This document shows positions 1 to 8,640 of a stretch of DNA of 64,000 bases, one piece after another. Made by a program: the position numbers and the translations under genes. Under the pieces are notes generated by a model that was not told where the DNA came from, did no database searches, and was given only the letters and a program-made list of their open reading frames with translations. The stretch comes from an uncultured Bacteroidota bacterium. Its GTDB lineage: Bacteria; Bacteroidota; Bacteroidia; Chitinophagales; Chitinophagaceae. Location: the NCBI GenBank assembly GCA_903905065.1, contig CAIVEW010000092.1, positions 1-64,000 of the forward strand. The letters are read 5' to 3'. Numbering within the stretch: the stretch's first letter is position 1; each line of letters starts with the position of its first letter.

Positions 1-1554
1 AAGAATTTTGCAGGCATAGAAGCGGGTATGCAAAAGCAAATAGACAACAAAGAAAAAGAACAAAATAAAAAAGTAAAGGCTGAAGACCAGCGAATAAAAG
101 AACTGATAGCTGCAAATGACCGCGAGCTGGAAGTAAAAAAGAAGGAAACAGACGAACGGATAAAAGAGATAAAACACCAGCAGACAAATAACCTGAAACA
201 GGAGGGCGCTGATATACTGAGACTATCGGAAATAGATAAGGAGCTGGCATCGCTGCAAAGAGAGCTCGACTTTATTAACGATAACCGGGATAAAGTTGCG
301 GAATATAACAAGGACAAGCGCGAACTATTTGACTATGTGGACAAGTTCAAAACAGACAAGCGCCTTAAAGAAAGTCAGCAGGAAAACGAACAGGAAAAAT
401 ACAACCTGCAAAAACAAAAGCTGCACCAGGAAATAGACCAGCTACAGGCGATCATTGCCGAACTGGACAACCGGCTGGCCACCATCAGGGAGGGCATCAC
501 CGCTTTTGAGAGCTTTAAGCAGACAGATCATTACGAGCAGATCGCCGGGTACCAGGGAATGCCGAGTACACTGAAGGAAAGCACTTCGGGCCTGAAGCCG
601 CTTATTGAGACGCTGAATGGTAAGATCTATATTATACAGGAACGCTACAACGATTTGCAAAGCGCCATCAATAAATTCCTGGGTAATTTCTATTCCCAGA
701 ATATTTTCGGGTTCAAGACAAATCTCACCGACCGTCATGAGTTTATAACGTTTGCAGAAATGTTGTATGAATTCCTGGAAGAAAACAAAATAGTGCAGTA
801 TGAAAAACGCGTGAATGAGCGCTTTGCAACGCTCATCAGGCAGATCGGAAAAGAAACCACGGAGCTTACTTCCAAGGGCGGGGAAATACAAAAGGTTATA
901 ACAGACATAAATCGCGATTTTGAAGAACGGAACTTCGCTGGTGTCATCAAGAGCATTCGCCTGCAGCTATCTGAAAGCCGGAATGCGATAGTAACCTTGC
1001 TGCAATCCATAAGGGAGTTCAATGACAAGAACAGTATGAGCCTTGGAGTTGTAAACCTGTTCTCGTCCGGCGACACTGAGGGACAAAACAAGAAGGCTGT
1101 GGCCCTGCTGAAAGAATTTGCGAGGGAGATAAATGCACGTAAGGAAAAAGAAATAGGCCTGGCTGATTCATTTGAGTTGCAATTCAGAATAGTGGAAAAT
1201 GAAAATGACAGCGGCTGGGTGGAGAAGCTCACCAACGTTGGCTCTGAGGGTACGGACATACTAGTGAAGGCAATGATAAACATAATGCTGCTCAATGTAT
1301 TTAAAGACAGCGCATCGAAACGATTTAAGGAATTCAGGCTGCATTGCATGATGGATGAAATAGGCAAGCTGCACCCCAACAATGTGAAGGGGATACTGAA
1401 ATTCGCCAACGACAGGAACATATTGCTTATCAACAGTTCGCCTACATCGTTCAATGCTACTGACTACCGTTATACCTACCTGTTATCTAAGGATAGCAAG
1501 CACATAACAACCGTGAAAAGGCTGATAAAAAAAGGAGTTGAAGTAATGGCATGA
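1..1554 (+). CDS. SMC-like coiled-coil ATPase, C-terminal part (JetC/DUF3584-like), truncated by window edge
   Basis: The frame is open from base 1, so the gene starts upstream and the Walker A motif is not visible. Numbered from the first Met (base 28), residues 1-150 and 260-390 are highly charged coiled coil. An ABC-type signature-like segment (GSEGTD) lies at 405-410, and a Walker B-like MMDEIG has D443/E444. The tail (NDRNILLINSSP) resembles the switch region of SMC-like DUF3584/JetC ATPases. In Wadjet-type systems such an ATPase extrudes plasmid DNA and hands it to a TOPRIM nuclease. The next gene overlaps by 4 bp (ATGA) and carries JetD-type TOPRIM residues, so the two are very likely translated together. 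The family assignment is an inference from motifs; the remaining subunits would lie left of the window. Confidence 0.7.
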   Translation, partial: KNFAGIEAGMQKQIDNKEKEQNKKVKAEDQRIKELIAANDRELEVKKKETDERIKEIKHQQTNNLKQEGADILRLSEIDKELASLQRELDFINDNRDKVAEYNKDKRELFDYVDKFKTDKRLKESQQENEQEKYNLQKQKLHQEIDQLQAIIAELDNRLATIREGITAFESFKQTDHYEQIAGYQGMPSTLKESTSGLKPLIETLNGKIYIIQERYNDLQSAINKFLGNFYSQNIFGFKTNLTDRHEFITFAEMLYEFLEENKIVQYEKRVNERFATLIRQIGKETTELTSKGGEIQKVITDINRDFEERNFAGVIKSIRLQLSESRNAIVTLLQSIREFNDKNSMSLGVVNLFSSGDTEGQNKKAVALLKEFAREINARKEKEIGLADSFELQFRIVENENDSGWVEKLTNVGSEGTDILVKAMINIMLLNVFKDSASKRFKEFRLHCMMDEIGKLHPNNVKGILKFANDRNILLINSSPTSFNATDYRYTYLLSKDSKHITTVKRLIKKGVEVMA

Positions 1555-2411
1555 TCATACCGTTGTCCATAGCTGAGAAACTAAGCCTGCTGGCACAGGG
1601 TGAGCAATTGCCCGCCAGCAGGCTTAAACACTCGATTGTTGATGAGCTAATTGCAGAAAATCTTATCGCTACCCGCATTACCGGCCGCACCAGAAGCACG
1701 CTGTATGTGGCCGACGTTGTTGCCTTTAAGAATTACGTGCACAGCAAATGGAACATTGCCAGCCTTGAGAACTACATTCAAACACTCAAAAACGATGCTG
1801 CAACCCGCGTTGATTTTGTGGCAGTAAGCAATGATAGTAAAGCCATTTCCAGGCGCACTTTCCAGGGCTTCCTTGTAAACAGTTACGCGCAGGTATCTTG
1901 CACTTTGAATGGTGCGTCATTGGTCATTCATCCCCCGGCAGGCACATTTCAGTTTGTGCATGACTTTGAGCATTTTTTTCCGCCATCGGACGTTGTGATT
2001 GTTGGCGTGGAAAACGCGGAAAATTTTCGCCGGATCGGCAGTCAGCAACATTTATTTCCGGGTATAAAAGCGCTTTTTATCAGCCGTTACCCGCAGCAGC
2101 AAAGCGGCGATGTGATGAAATGGCTGCTGTCGATTCCTAATCAATATCTGCATTTTGGCGACTTTGACCTCGCGGGCATAAACATATATCTGCAGGAATA
2201 CAAGCGGCATCTGAATGAGCGCGCCTCCTTTTTTATACCCGATAATTTAGAAACACTGATTGAAAAATACGGTAACAGGAAACTCTATGACCGGCAGCAG
2301 TTAAACAATGCAACAATACCGGAAGACAAACTGAAACAACTGGCATCACTCATACATAAGCACAAAAAAGGGCTGGAACAGGAAGCATTGCTGATAGGTA
2401 ATATCAGTTAA
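1551..2411 (+). CDS. JetD-like TOPRIM protein (Wadjet nuclease subunit homolog, DUF2220-type)
   Basis: 286 residues. Residues about 1-65 look like a winged-helix/arm region. The C-terminal half has a TOPRIM layout: VVIVGVENAENF with E154, then HFGDFDLAGI with D204 and D206. Near the C-terminus GLEQEAL (275-281) matches the conserved LEQE tail of DUF2220/JetD proteins. In JetD these acidic residues bind metal and cleave DNA stalled in the SMC motor. The start codon overlaps the stop of the SMC-like gene (ATGA), which shows coupling. The protein is shorter than typical JetD (about 350-400 residues), so this may be a Bacteroidota variant. An alternative is a Spo11/TopoVIA-like TOPRIM protein of unknown role. 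Function is inferred, not shown. Confidence 0.68.
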   Translation: MIIPLSIAEKLSLLAQGEQLPASRLKHSIVDELIAENLIATRITGRTRSTLYVADVVAFKNYVHSKWNIASLENYIQTLKNDAATRVDFVAVSNDSKAISRRTFQGFLVNSYAQVSCTLNGASLVIHPPAGTFQFVHDFEHFFPPSDVVIVGVENAENFRRIGSQQHLFPGIKALFISRYPQQQSGDVMKWLLSIPNQYLHFGDFDLAGINIYLQEYKRHLNERASFFIPDNLETLIEKYGNRKLYDRQQLNNATIPEDKLKQLASLIHKHKKGLEQEALLIGNIS

Positions 2412-2496
2412 TGTTTTCTGAATTAGCTGCTGACTTGTAGTATTTGCTTTATTTTCGGGTAAGCAACTTTGCTGCTAAGCCGCGTCATCAGGCCCA

Positions 2497-4680
2497 ATGA
2501 GTATGAGAAAATTATTTTCCTCTGTTCTTCTTCTTTTTCTATCAGTGATCGCATACTGCCAGAACGCTGAAATAGATGACTATACCCGGAATATACAGAT
2601 CAATCCTTACAGCGCTGAGTCTTATTTCGGCAGGGGAAATGCAAAATTTAAAATACACGATACCGCTGGGGCCATCGCGGATTATTCCAAAGCAGTAAAA
2701 CTGGACTCCTCCCTAAAGAAAGCTTACTATAACCGGGGGCGAACCATGTACTTCCTCAAAAAGTACAAAAACGCAATAGACGATTATTCCACAGCTATCC
2801 AAATCGACTCCGCTTATGCTAAAGCATATTCCAGCCGGGGTGATGCGAAATTTGATGCGCGGGATTTTGCGGGCGCAATAACAGACTTTACGATCGCGGA
2901 CAAAATGGATACCAGCTATCCCATCCCTTACTTTAAAGTGGGTGTCGCCAAATATCACCTCAACGACATGATTGGCGCTGTCAGCGCCTACGGAAAAGCC
3001 CTGGAAAAAGACACGGCTAATGCTGCCATCTACTATAATAGGGCTGAAGCAAAATATGCGCTTAGAGAATATGCCGAAGCTATTGCAGACTATAGTGCCG
3101 CCATAAAAATAAAGCCGGACGCTGCTGCCTATAACAGCAGAGGTCTGACAAAAAACAAGGTCAGCGGGCCCGCCAGCGCAATACCGGATTACACCATGTC
3201 TGTGTCGCTCGATACTAACTATGCCATGGCTTATTTTAATCGCGGGGCTGCTGAATATGCTTTGAACGATTATAGCAAGGCTATAGCAGACCACAGCAAG
3301 GCAATAAAAATAAACCCAGGCTATACGGAAGCTTACATAGGCCGAGGTATGGCAAAAGCTGCACAGCACAATTATGCAAACGCTATCAGCGACTACAGCA
3401 AAGCGCTGGAAAAAGATAAGAATAATGCTACCGCTTATTTCCAAAGGGCAGAGGCGCAATATGCGCTCAAAGCGTTTAATAAGGCTATTGATGATTATAA
3501 TAAGGCCATCAGCATAAACCCCGGCGATGCAAAAGTGTATAACGGTCTTGGCAACGCAACTCACGCAATTAAGGATGAAAATGCTGCCATCGCTGCCTAT
3601 ACTAAAGCCATCGGATCAGACCCTGCATTTACACAGGCTTATGTGAACAGGGGGGTAGCGAATGTCGCCTTGCTAAAGTATGACATTGCGATAGCTGATT
3701 TTAATAAAGCCATAGCAACAGACGCCAACTATGCCAACGCCTATTACAACCGGGGTATTGCCCGGTATAAAATGCAGAACGATAGTGGCGCCATAAATGA
3801 TGAAACCAAAGCCATATCCCTAAATCCCAACTATGCCGAAGCCTGGTACAGCCGCGGTCAGGCAAAGAGTGATATGAAAAACGACAGCGATGCAATAACT
3901 GATTTCGATAAGGCCATCGCAATAACCCCTGGCTATGCGGAAGCTTTTTACAGCAGGGGCATATCGAAAGTAAAATTACAAAACGATACCGGCGCGATAA
4001 ACGACGAAAGCAGAGCGATTGCGCTAAACCCAAATTATACCGATGCCTATTACAACAGGGCCGTTGTAAAAAGCATGCTCCAGCAAGACAGCGCTGCAAT
4101 AAAAGACTACAACAAGGCGCTCACTTTGAACCCGTCGTTTAGTGCTGCCTATTATAACCGCGCCATATCTAAGAGCAAAATACAGGACCACGACGGAGCC
4201 ATAGCAGACTACAATACTGTTATAAAAATAGATAGCAGTTCCGTGCAGGCATACTATAACAGGGGCACGGAGAAAGCAGCGCTGAAGAATGATAGCAGCG
4301 CTATTAAAGACTATAATAAGGCCATAACGTTGAGCCCCGGTTTTGCCGGCGCCTATGTAAGGAAAGGCATCTCGGAAGATAATCTGCAAAATGACAGTGC
4401 TGCAATTGAGGACTATTCAAGAGCACTCGATCTGAGCCCGGATACGCTCGCCTATTACAGCAGGGGTACGGCAAAAATTAAGCTGGCAAATTATGAAGGT
4501 GCAATAGTAGACTTCTCCAGCGCCATAGACATGGATTCCTTATATGCCAAGCCTTACACCTTCCGCGGGGTTTGCCGCATACTTACCGGCGAAAAAAAGG
4601 GCGGCTGCAACGACCTCAACACGGCCAAAAGGCTGGGTGATACGAGGGCTGATAAGTATATAAAGGATGCCTGCAAATAA
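2497..4680 (+). CDS. Exported tetratricopeptide repeat protein, about 20 TPRs
   Basis: 727 residues. It begins with a signal peptide (MSMRKLFSSVLLLFLSVIAYC) and is then filled by 34-residue TPR units with the recurrent pattern AYYNRG...AI.DY.KAI...P, from about residue 27 to 700. The end (GGCNDLNTAKRLGD) is the Cys-containing C-cap seen in many Bacteroidota TPR proteins. TPR solenoids bind proteins; no catalytic domain is visible, so partner and role are unknown. It probably acts in the periplasm. Another TPR gene with a similar C-cap is cut by the right edge of the window. The 34-residue repeats make internal recombination likely. Confidence 0.85.
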   Translation: MSMRKLFSSVLLLFLSVIAYCQNAEIDDYTRNIQINPYSAESYFGRGNAKFKIHDTAGAIADYSKAVKLDSSLKKAYYNRGRTMYFLKKYKNAIDDYSTAIQIDSAYAKAYSSRGDAKFDARDFAGAITDFTIADKMDTSYPIPYFKVGVAKYHLNDMIGAVSAYGKALEKDTANAAIYYNRAEAKYALREYAEAIADYSAAIKIKPDAAAYNSRGLTKNKVSGPASAIPDYTMSVSLDTNYAMAYFNRGAAEYALNDYSKAIADHSKAIKINPGYTEAYIGRGMAKAAQHNYANAISDYSKALEKDKNNATAYFQRAEAQYALKAFNKAIDDYNKAISINPGDAKVYNGLGNATHAIKDENAAIAAYTKAIGSDPAFTQAYVNRGVANVALLKYDIAIADFNKAIATDANYANAYYNRGIARYKMQNDSGAINDETKAISLNPNYAEAWYSRGQAKSDMKNDSDAITDFDKAIAITPGYAEAFYSRGISKVKLQNDTGAINDESRAIALNPNYTDAYYNRAVVKSMLQQDSAAIKDYNKALTLNPSFSAAYYNRAISKSKIQDHDGAIADYNTVIKIDSSSVQAYYNRGTEKAALKNDSSAIKDYNKAITLSPGFAGAYVRKGISEDNLQNDSAAIEDYSRALDLSPDTLAYYSRGTAKIKLANYEGAIVDFSSAIDMDSLYAKPYTFRGVCRILTGEKKGGCNDLNTAKRLGDTRADKYIKDACK

Positions 4681-4711
4681 AAAAGCCCCGGAACAAATAG
4701 TCCCGGGGCTT
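4677..4711 (-). terminator. Rho-independent terminator
   Basis: Inverted repeat AAGCCCCGG (4683-4691) / CCGGGGCTT (4703-4711). On the minus strand the stem is followed by a run of T, so it best terminates the minus-strand lipoprotein gene at 4730. On the plus strand the T-tract is weaker (TTCTTAG), but it may also serve the convergent TPR gene. Confidence 0.75.
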
Positions 4712-4729
4712 CTTAGTCAATAAAATACG

Positions 4730-5659
4730 TTATCTCAACTCTACCTGGCCGCCACCTATGCGATAGCCACCGTTGTAGATAGTTATTGTGTAGATGCCCG
4801 ATTCATACTCAGCTTCTTGTTTCCATTCTACTGTGACATCCTTTACCGGCTCATTGGTAACAAGTGGTATATCTTTTTGTACGCTGTAATTCAGTTGGCC
4901 GCCATTGCTGATGGTTGTAGATCCGGAACCCGCAGTTGTATTGCTTAGCAGATTGCCCGCAGGATCTTTAATAACAAGGTAAAGCGTTTTAGTACCATTC
5001 TCTGCCACCCTGTTCTCGTCAATATCAAACTGCACTTTCAATTCATCGGCCCGACGCGCGCGGTTTGTTTCTTTTTCTTTTGTACCATGCTTTTTCAGGT
5101 GTATAGCCTCAAGCCTTATGTTTGATGCGTGCAATACCGAACCAAGTGCGAGTACCTTATTATATTTCTGCAGCAGTTCGTCTCTCTGGCGCATCAGGTC
5201 TTTTTTGTCATTTTCCAGCAGGCCCAGTTGTTGCTCATAAGCCTTTGTCTTTTCGTTCAGATCGTCCTTCATGGAGGCGATCAGCTTTTTGTCTGTTTTC
5301 AGCTCATTGGCAAGTTTCTTGTTGTTGCTTGCGAGGTTGCTGTTTATACTTTTCAGCTTGCTGATCTGCAGGTCCTTTTGTGCGATCTGGCTGTCGAGCC
5401 GGGCGCTCATGGTAGCATATTCGTCCATCTGGTTGTGCGCTGCATTGGCCTGTGCCTGGATGGTGTCTTTGGCCATGGACAGCGAATCTTTCAGGCCCTG
5501 GTTCTCCGTCTTCGCCGGAGTATTGCTGTTATTACAGGAGCTGGCCGCGCTCAGCATGCCGACAAGAACAGGCAGATAAATAAATGCCAGGCGGAACCTG
5601 CTCATAAAAGAATTGCATTTCAATTTTTTTTCGGTCATTAATTCTGTTTTGTTATTCAT
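4730..5659 (-). CDS. Coiled-coil lipoprotein of unknown function
   Basis: 309 residues from the first Met. Met19 (base 5605) gives a cleaner lipoprotein signal: MSRFRLAFIYLPVLVGML followed by SAASSC, whose Cys would be lipidated. Residues about 55-170 are a long heptad-rich coiled coil with many K, L, D and N. The last 100 residues look like a compact beta domain (LYLVIKDPAGNLL ... VEWKQ ... YTITIYNGGYRIG). I do not recognise a named family; similar layouts (lipid anchor, coiled coil, C-terminal beta domain) are common in Bacteroidota envelope proteins. It reads in the same direction as the exported coiled-coil protein upstream (5707-6900), so they may be co-transcribed. Confidence 0.72.
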   Translation of the reverse strand: MNNKTELMTEKKLKCNSFMSRFRLAFIYLPVLVGMLSAASSCNNSNTPAKTENQGLKDSLSMAKDTIQAQANAAHNQMDEYATMSARLDSQIAQKDLQISKLKSINSNLASNNKKLANELKTDKKLIASMKDDLNEKTKAYEQQLGLLENDKKDLMRQRDELLQKYNKVLALGSVLHASNIRLEAIHLKKHGTKEKETNRARRADELKVQFDIDENRVAENGTKTLYLVIKDPAGNLLSNTTAGSGSTTISNGGQLNYSVQKDIPLVTNEPVKDVTVEWKQEAEYESGIYTITIYNGGYRIGGGQVELR

Positions 5660-5706
5660 AAAAGGTTGTTTTTGAGTGTTTGATGAGATTAATATAAAAA
5701 TCGAGC

Positions 5707-6900
5707 CTACAGCACTTTATACATCTGCGTGGCCGAGTGAACGTATTGTGTAGGCTCAAAAGTATCATCGAATGTGGACTTTAATTGGTTCAGTTTTTCA
5801 TCCAGTTTGCCCACGTTGCTGCCTATTTCTTTATTGTTTTTATATTTGGTTATGAGCACGTTGTATTTATTGATGTGGTGCTTTATGCGGTAAGTTAAGT
5901 CACCATACCGCACCTTTAACGACTGTACGTCCATAAGTTGGTAGTAAATATTCTCCTTCCAGTCCTTTGGGTTTTTCTTTTTCATGTCTGCCACATAGTC
6001 ACCGGCTTTCTGGCGAAGCATAGTGAGATAGGTGTACCGCTTGCTGGCGTCACTCTGCCGGGTAAAACCGTTACTTACATCATCGCGGTCTATACTGAGC
6101 ATGCGCATATTCCTGTCGATGACCGTATCATACTGTACCTGCATTTCCTCCAGCGACTGCGTGATGCCATCCCATTCATTTTCCACCAGGTTTTTATCGG
6201 TGGTGAACTGGCTGAGCGCGGCGGTAACTGCAAACATCTTTTCAGCTTCGGTTTTCAACTCCCTCCTTTTATGGCCAATAGAGTTTACATAATCAGCCAT
6301 ACCGGAAAATAACAATTGAGAATATGCGCCAACTATTGGTACACCAAATGAAATGTTCCCTGTAGCGGTAATTACCTCTCCTATTGTCTTTAAGGTTGCG
6401 TTGTTGTCCTTTGTCTTATCTACATACACCCTGAATTTTTCAAATCCCGCCCTGAATCCGTCGTAGTTCATCGGGTTGCTGGTCTCGGTAAGCGCGTTGA
6501 AAAAATCTTTGGTTGTGCGGAAGAGGATCAGCGGTTTTATCTCCCGGTCCATAGACACCAGGTTGATGATCGCAGATTGGTAGTTGGCCTCATATACATT
6601 CAGTTCGTTTTGTTCTTCAGCCTTCTGCTTCTCCTCTAATATCTGTACGCGCTCTACGATCTTATCAAGGCGTTCCTTCGGGTTGCCGGTCAATTTAATT
6701 ACGCTATCCAGCCTGCTTACTTTTCCATCCAGGCGGGTAATGGTGGAGTCTACCACTTTATTTTTACGGTCAAGGTTCTGCTGTATGTCATTGAGTATTT
6801 TCTCCCGTACGCTCTTCTCCGTGAGAGATGTATCGTTGACCGATGCCTTTGCCTGTGCATAGAAACACAAGCACAAACAGGCAATAATGATCTTTTTCAT
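5707..6900 (-). CDS. Exported alpha-helical protein of unknown function
   Basis: 397 residues with a signal peptide (MKKIIIACLCLCFYAQAKAS, cleavage near residue 18-20). Residues 25-95 are rich in charged heptads (RLDSVIKL, ERVQILEEKQKAEEQ) and predict a coiled coil. The rest is also mostly helical, with a small apolar stretch near ISFGVPIVGAYSQLLFSG. No catalytic motif is visible. It lies 48 bp upstream of the coiled-coil lipoprotein on the same strand, which suggests a joint envelope role. No named family recognised. Confidence 0.72.
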   Translation of the reverse strand: MKKIIIACLCLCFYAQAKASVNDTSLTEKSVREKILNDIQQNLDRKNKVVDSTITRLDGKVSRLDSVIKLTGNPKERLDKIVERVQILEEKQKAEEQNELNVYEANYQSAIINLVSMDREIKPLILFRTTKDFFNALTETSNPMNYDGFRAGFEKFRVYVDKTKDNNATLKTIGEVITATGNISFGVPIVGAYSQLLFSGMADYVNSIGHKRRELKTEAEKMFAVTAALSQFTTDKNLVENEWDGITQSLEEMQVQYDTVIDRNMRMLSIDRDDVSNGFTRQSDASKRYTYLTMLRQKAGDYVADMKKKNPKDWKENIYYQLMDVQSLKVRYGDLTYRIKHHINKYNVLITKYKNNKEIGSNVGKLDEKLNQLKSTFDDTFEPTQYVHSATQMYKVL

Positions 6901-6996
6901 GTTGTTGTTATTAAGCTGTGATACTGATCTAACCGAAACAAGAATAAAAAAAAGCTAAAATTATTTGGGCTATAACGCAATATGCGAATAAATATT

Positions 6997-7383
6997 CTAT
7001 ACCTGATAAAGATCAATATGGGGCGGACCTCGCAACCCAAATAAGTGCTGTTCGCGCGAAGGGATCAGAAAATAAGGGGCGATACTTACCGGGCCATCTG
7101 AAAATTCGGGAAATATCTGAAAAAAAGGGGTAGAGCAAATCGCGAAGCTACATTCGCCACTCATATACCTTATCTTGACGTTGTCTTTCTTAGTTACACT
7201 TTTTGAAATGACAGAATTATTGACCGTAAAATTTTGCGGATTGATCCCCGGTAAGATCAAAGAGCGCGGGGCAGACTTGTTGTATCTACTTTGGGAAGCA
7301 CCCAGAGCACCAGGCACGTCTTTCCTAAAAAAAACAAACGAAAATAAAAACAGGAAGGCGACTACAAATTTAGTTTTAGCCAT
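6997..7383 (-). CDS. Small exported hypothetical protein
   Basis: 128 residues beginning MAKTKFVVAFLFLFSFVFF, a plausible signal peptide or N-terminal anchor. The remainder has two Cys (in GECSFAIC) and many Pro and Ser, with no known motif. It lies upstream of two exported proteins on the same strand. Support is the signal sequence, normal codon use and the absence of a competing plus-strand gene. It could still be a chance reading frame. Confidence 0.45.
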   Translation of the reverse strand: MAKTKFVVAFLFLFSFVFFRKDVPGALGASQSRYNKSAPRSLILPGINPQNFTVNNSVISKSVTKKDNVKIRYMSGECSFAICSTPFFQIFPEFSDGPVSIAPYFLIPSREQHLFGLRGPPHIDLYQV

Positions 7384-7523
7384 TGGCAGCTTTCTGATGT
7401 AAAATTAGATATTTAAATAACCATTTTGAAAGTCTCTGATAATAGAAATGTTAATGTTTTGATATGAAAACGGCCAACACCCCTTGTCAACTTGCCAACT
7501 TATCACCATATCTCCCTATCCCC

Positions 7524-7531
7524 TACCTTTG
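7524..7531 (+). promoter_or_regulatory. Bacteroidota -7 box TACCTTTG, upstream of metH domain gene
   Basis: TACCTTTG matches the TAnnTTTG -7 consensus of the Bacteroidota housekeeping sigma factor. It ends 4 nt before the ATG at 7536, so the mRNA would start at or next to the start codon (leaderless). No good -33 TTTG is seen at 19 nt. Confidence 0.55.
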
Positions 7532-7535
7532 CACA

Positions 7536-8561
7536 ATGAATACAGAAGCAAAACTCCGCGATCTCCTCGATAAACGCATCCTGATCATAGATGGAGCTAT
7601 GGGCACCATGGTGCAGCGCTACAAGCTGCAGGAAGCCGACTATCGTGGTGAGCGGTTTAAGGACTGGCATACTGATGTGAAGGGAAATAATGACTTGTTA
7701 TGCCTCACGCAACCACATATAGTAAAGGAGATACACCGCAAATACCTGGAGGCAGGTGCAAACATATTGGAGACCAACACCTTCAACGCACAGGTCATAT
7801 CTCTTGCAGATTATGATATGCAGCCATTGGCCTACGAACTCAATGTTGCCGCTGCTACACTCGCCCGCGAAGCCGTGAATGAATACAAGGCTACCAATAA
7901 GCTTGAGACTGCCGATCTATTCGTTGCCGGTGCGATAGGCCCGATGAATAAAACGCTTTCTCTATCGCCGGACGTGAACAATCCCGGCTATCGTGCCGTT
8001 ACATTTGATGAAGTAGCCGACGCTTATTATGAGCAAATAAAGGGCCTCGTTGACGGGGGCGCGGACATCCTGGTGGTAGAAACCATTTTTGACACGCTTA
8101 ATGCCAAAGCCGCGATTTATGCTATCAATAAGTTCTTCCGCGATACGAAACATGAAAAACTCCCTGTGATGATCTCCGGTACCATTACAGATGCTTCCGG
8201 ACGCACGCTGAGCGGGCAGACCCTGGAAGCCTTCTATATTTCGGTAATGCACGCCAACCCAATAAGCATAGGACTCAATTGTGCGCTGGGTGCAGAGCAG
8301 ATGCGCCCGCACATAGAGGAATTGGCACAAATTGCAGCGTGCTATGTAAGCGCCTACCCAAATGCTGGCCTGCCGAATGCAATGGGCGAATATGACGAAA
8401 GCCCCGAACATACTGCATTGGTTATTTCGCAATGGGCAAAAGAAGGATGGGTGAATATGGTAGGCGGTTGCTGTGGTACCACCCCCAACCATATTGCCGC
8501 AATAGCTAAGGCTATGAAGAAATACAGCCCCCGGCCGTTGCCGGAAATGGCAGTTGCATAG
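7536..8561 (+). CDS. metH: Methionine synthase, homocysteine S-methyltransferase domain only
   Basis: 341 residues from ATG 7536; the frame extends further upstream but this Met gives the standard start ([18 protein letters not shown]). It is the Hcy-binding TIM barrel of cobalamin-dependent methionine synthase. Zinc ligands are visible in LNCALG and [11 protein letters not shown] near the C-terminus. Full MetH (about 1200 residues) also has folate, cobalamin and activation domains; in many Bacteroidota the gene is split in two, this being the first part. The second part is not adjacent here: a thioredoxin-like gene follows. It would transfer the methyl group to homocysteine with the rest of MetH supplied in trans, or act alone with another methyl donor. 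Confidence 0.88.
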   Translation: MNTEAKLRDLLDKRILIIDGAMGTMVQRYKLQEADYRGERFKDWHTDVKGNNDLLCLTQPHIVKEIHRKYLEAGANILETNTFNAQVISLADYDMQPLAYELNVAAATLAREAVNEYKATNKLETADLFVAGAIGPMNKTLSLSPDVNNPGYRAVTFDEVADAYYEQIKGLVDGGADILVVETIFDTLNAKAAIYAINKFFRDTKHEKLPVMISGTITDASGRTLSGQTLEAFYISVMHANPISIGLNCALGAEQMRPHIEELAQIAACYVSAYPNAGLPNAMGEYDESPEHTALVISQWAKEGWVNMVGGCCGTTPNHIAAIAKAMKKYSPRPLPEMAVA

Positions 8562-8640
8562 GTTTCCGTAAGCAGCTTCACTGTTTTCAGTCTTTGCTGC
8601 GGCTTTACGAACTTTGCAAAAAATCTGTTTATCCTGGCTT

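Noticed and set aside
735-1454. 239-codon open frame on the minus strand
   Set aside because: Antisense shadow of the SMC-like gene; Ser-rich translation, no domain, no start signal.
2713-3564. 283-codon minus-strand frame
   Set aside because: Mirror of the TPR repeats; Cys/Val-rich translation without any motif.
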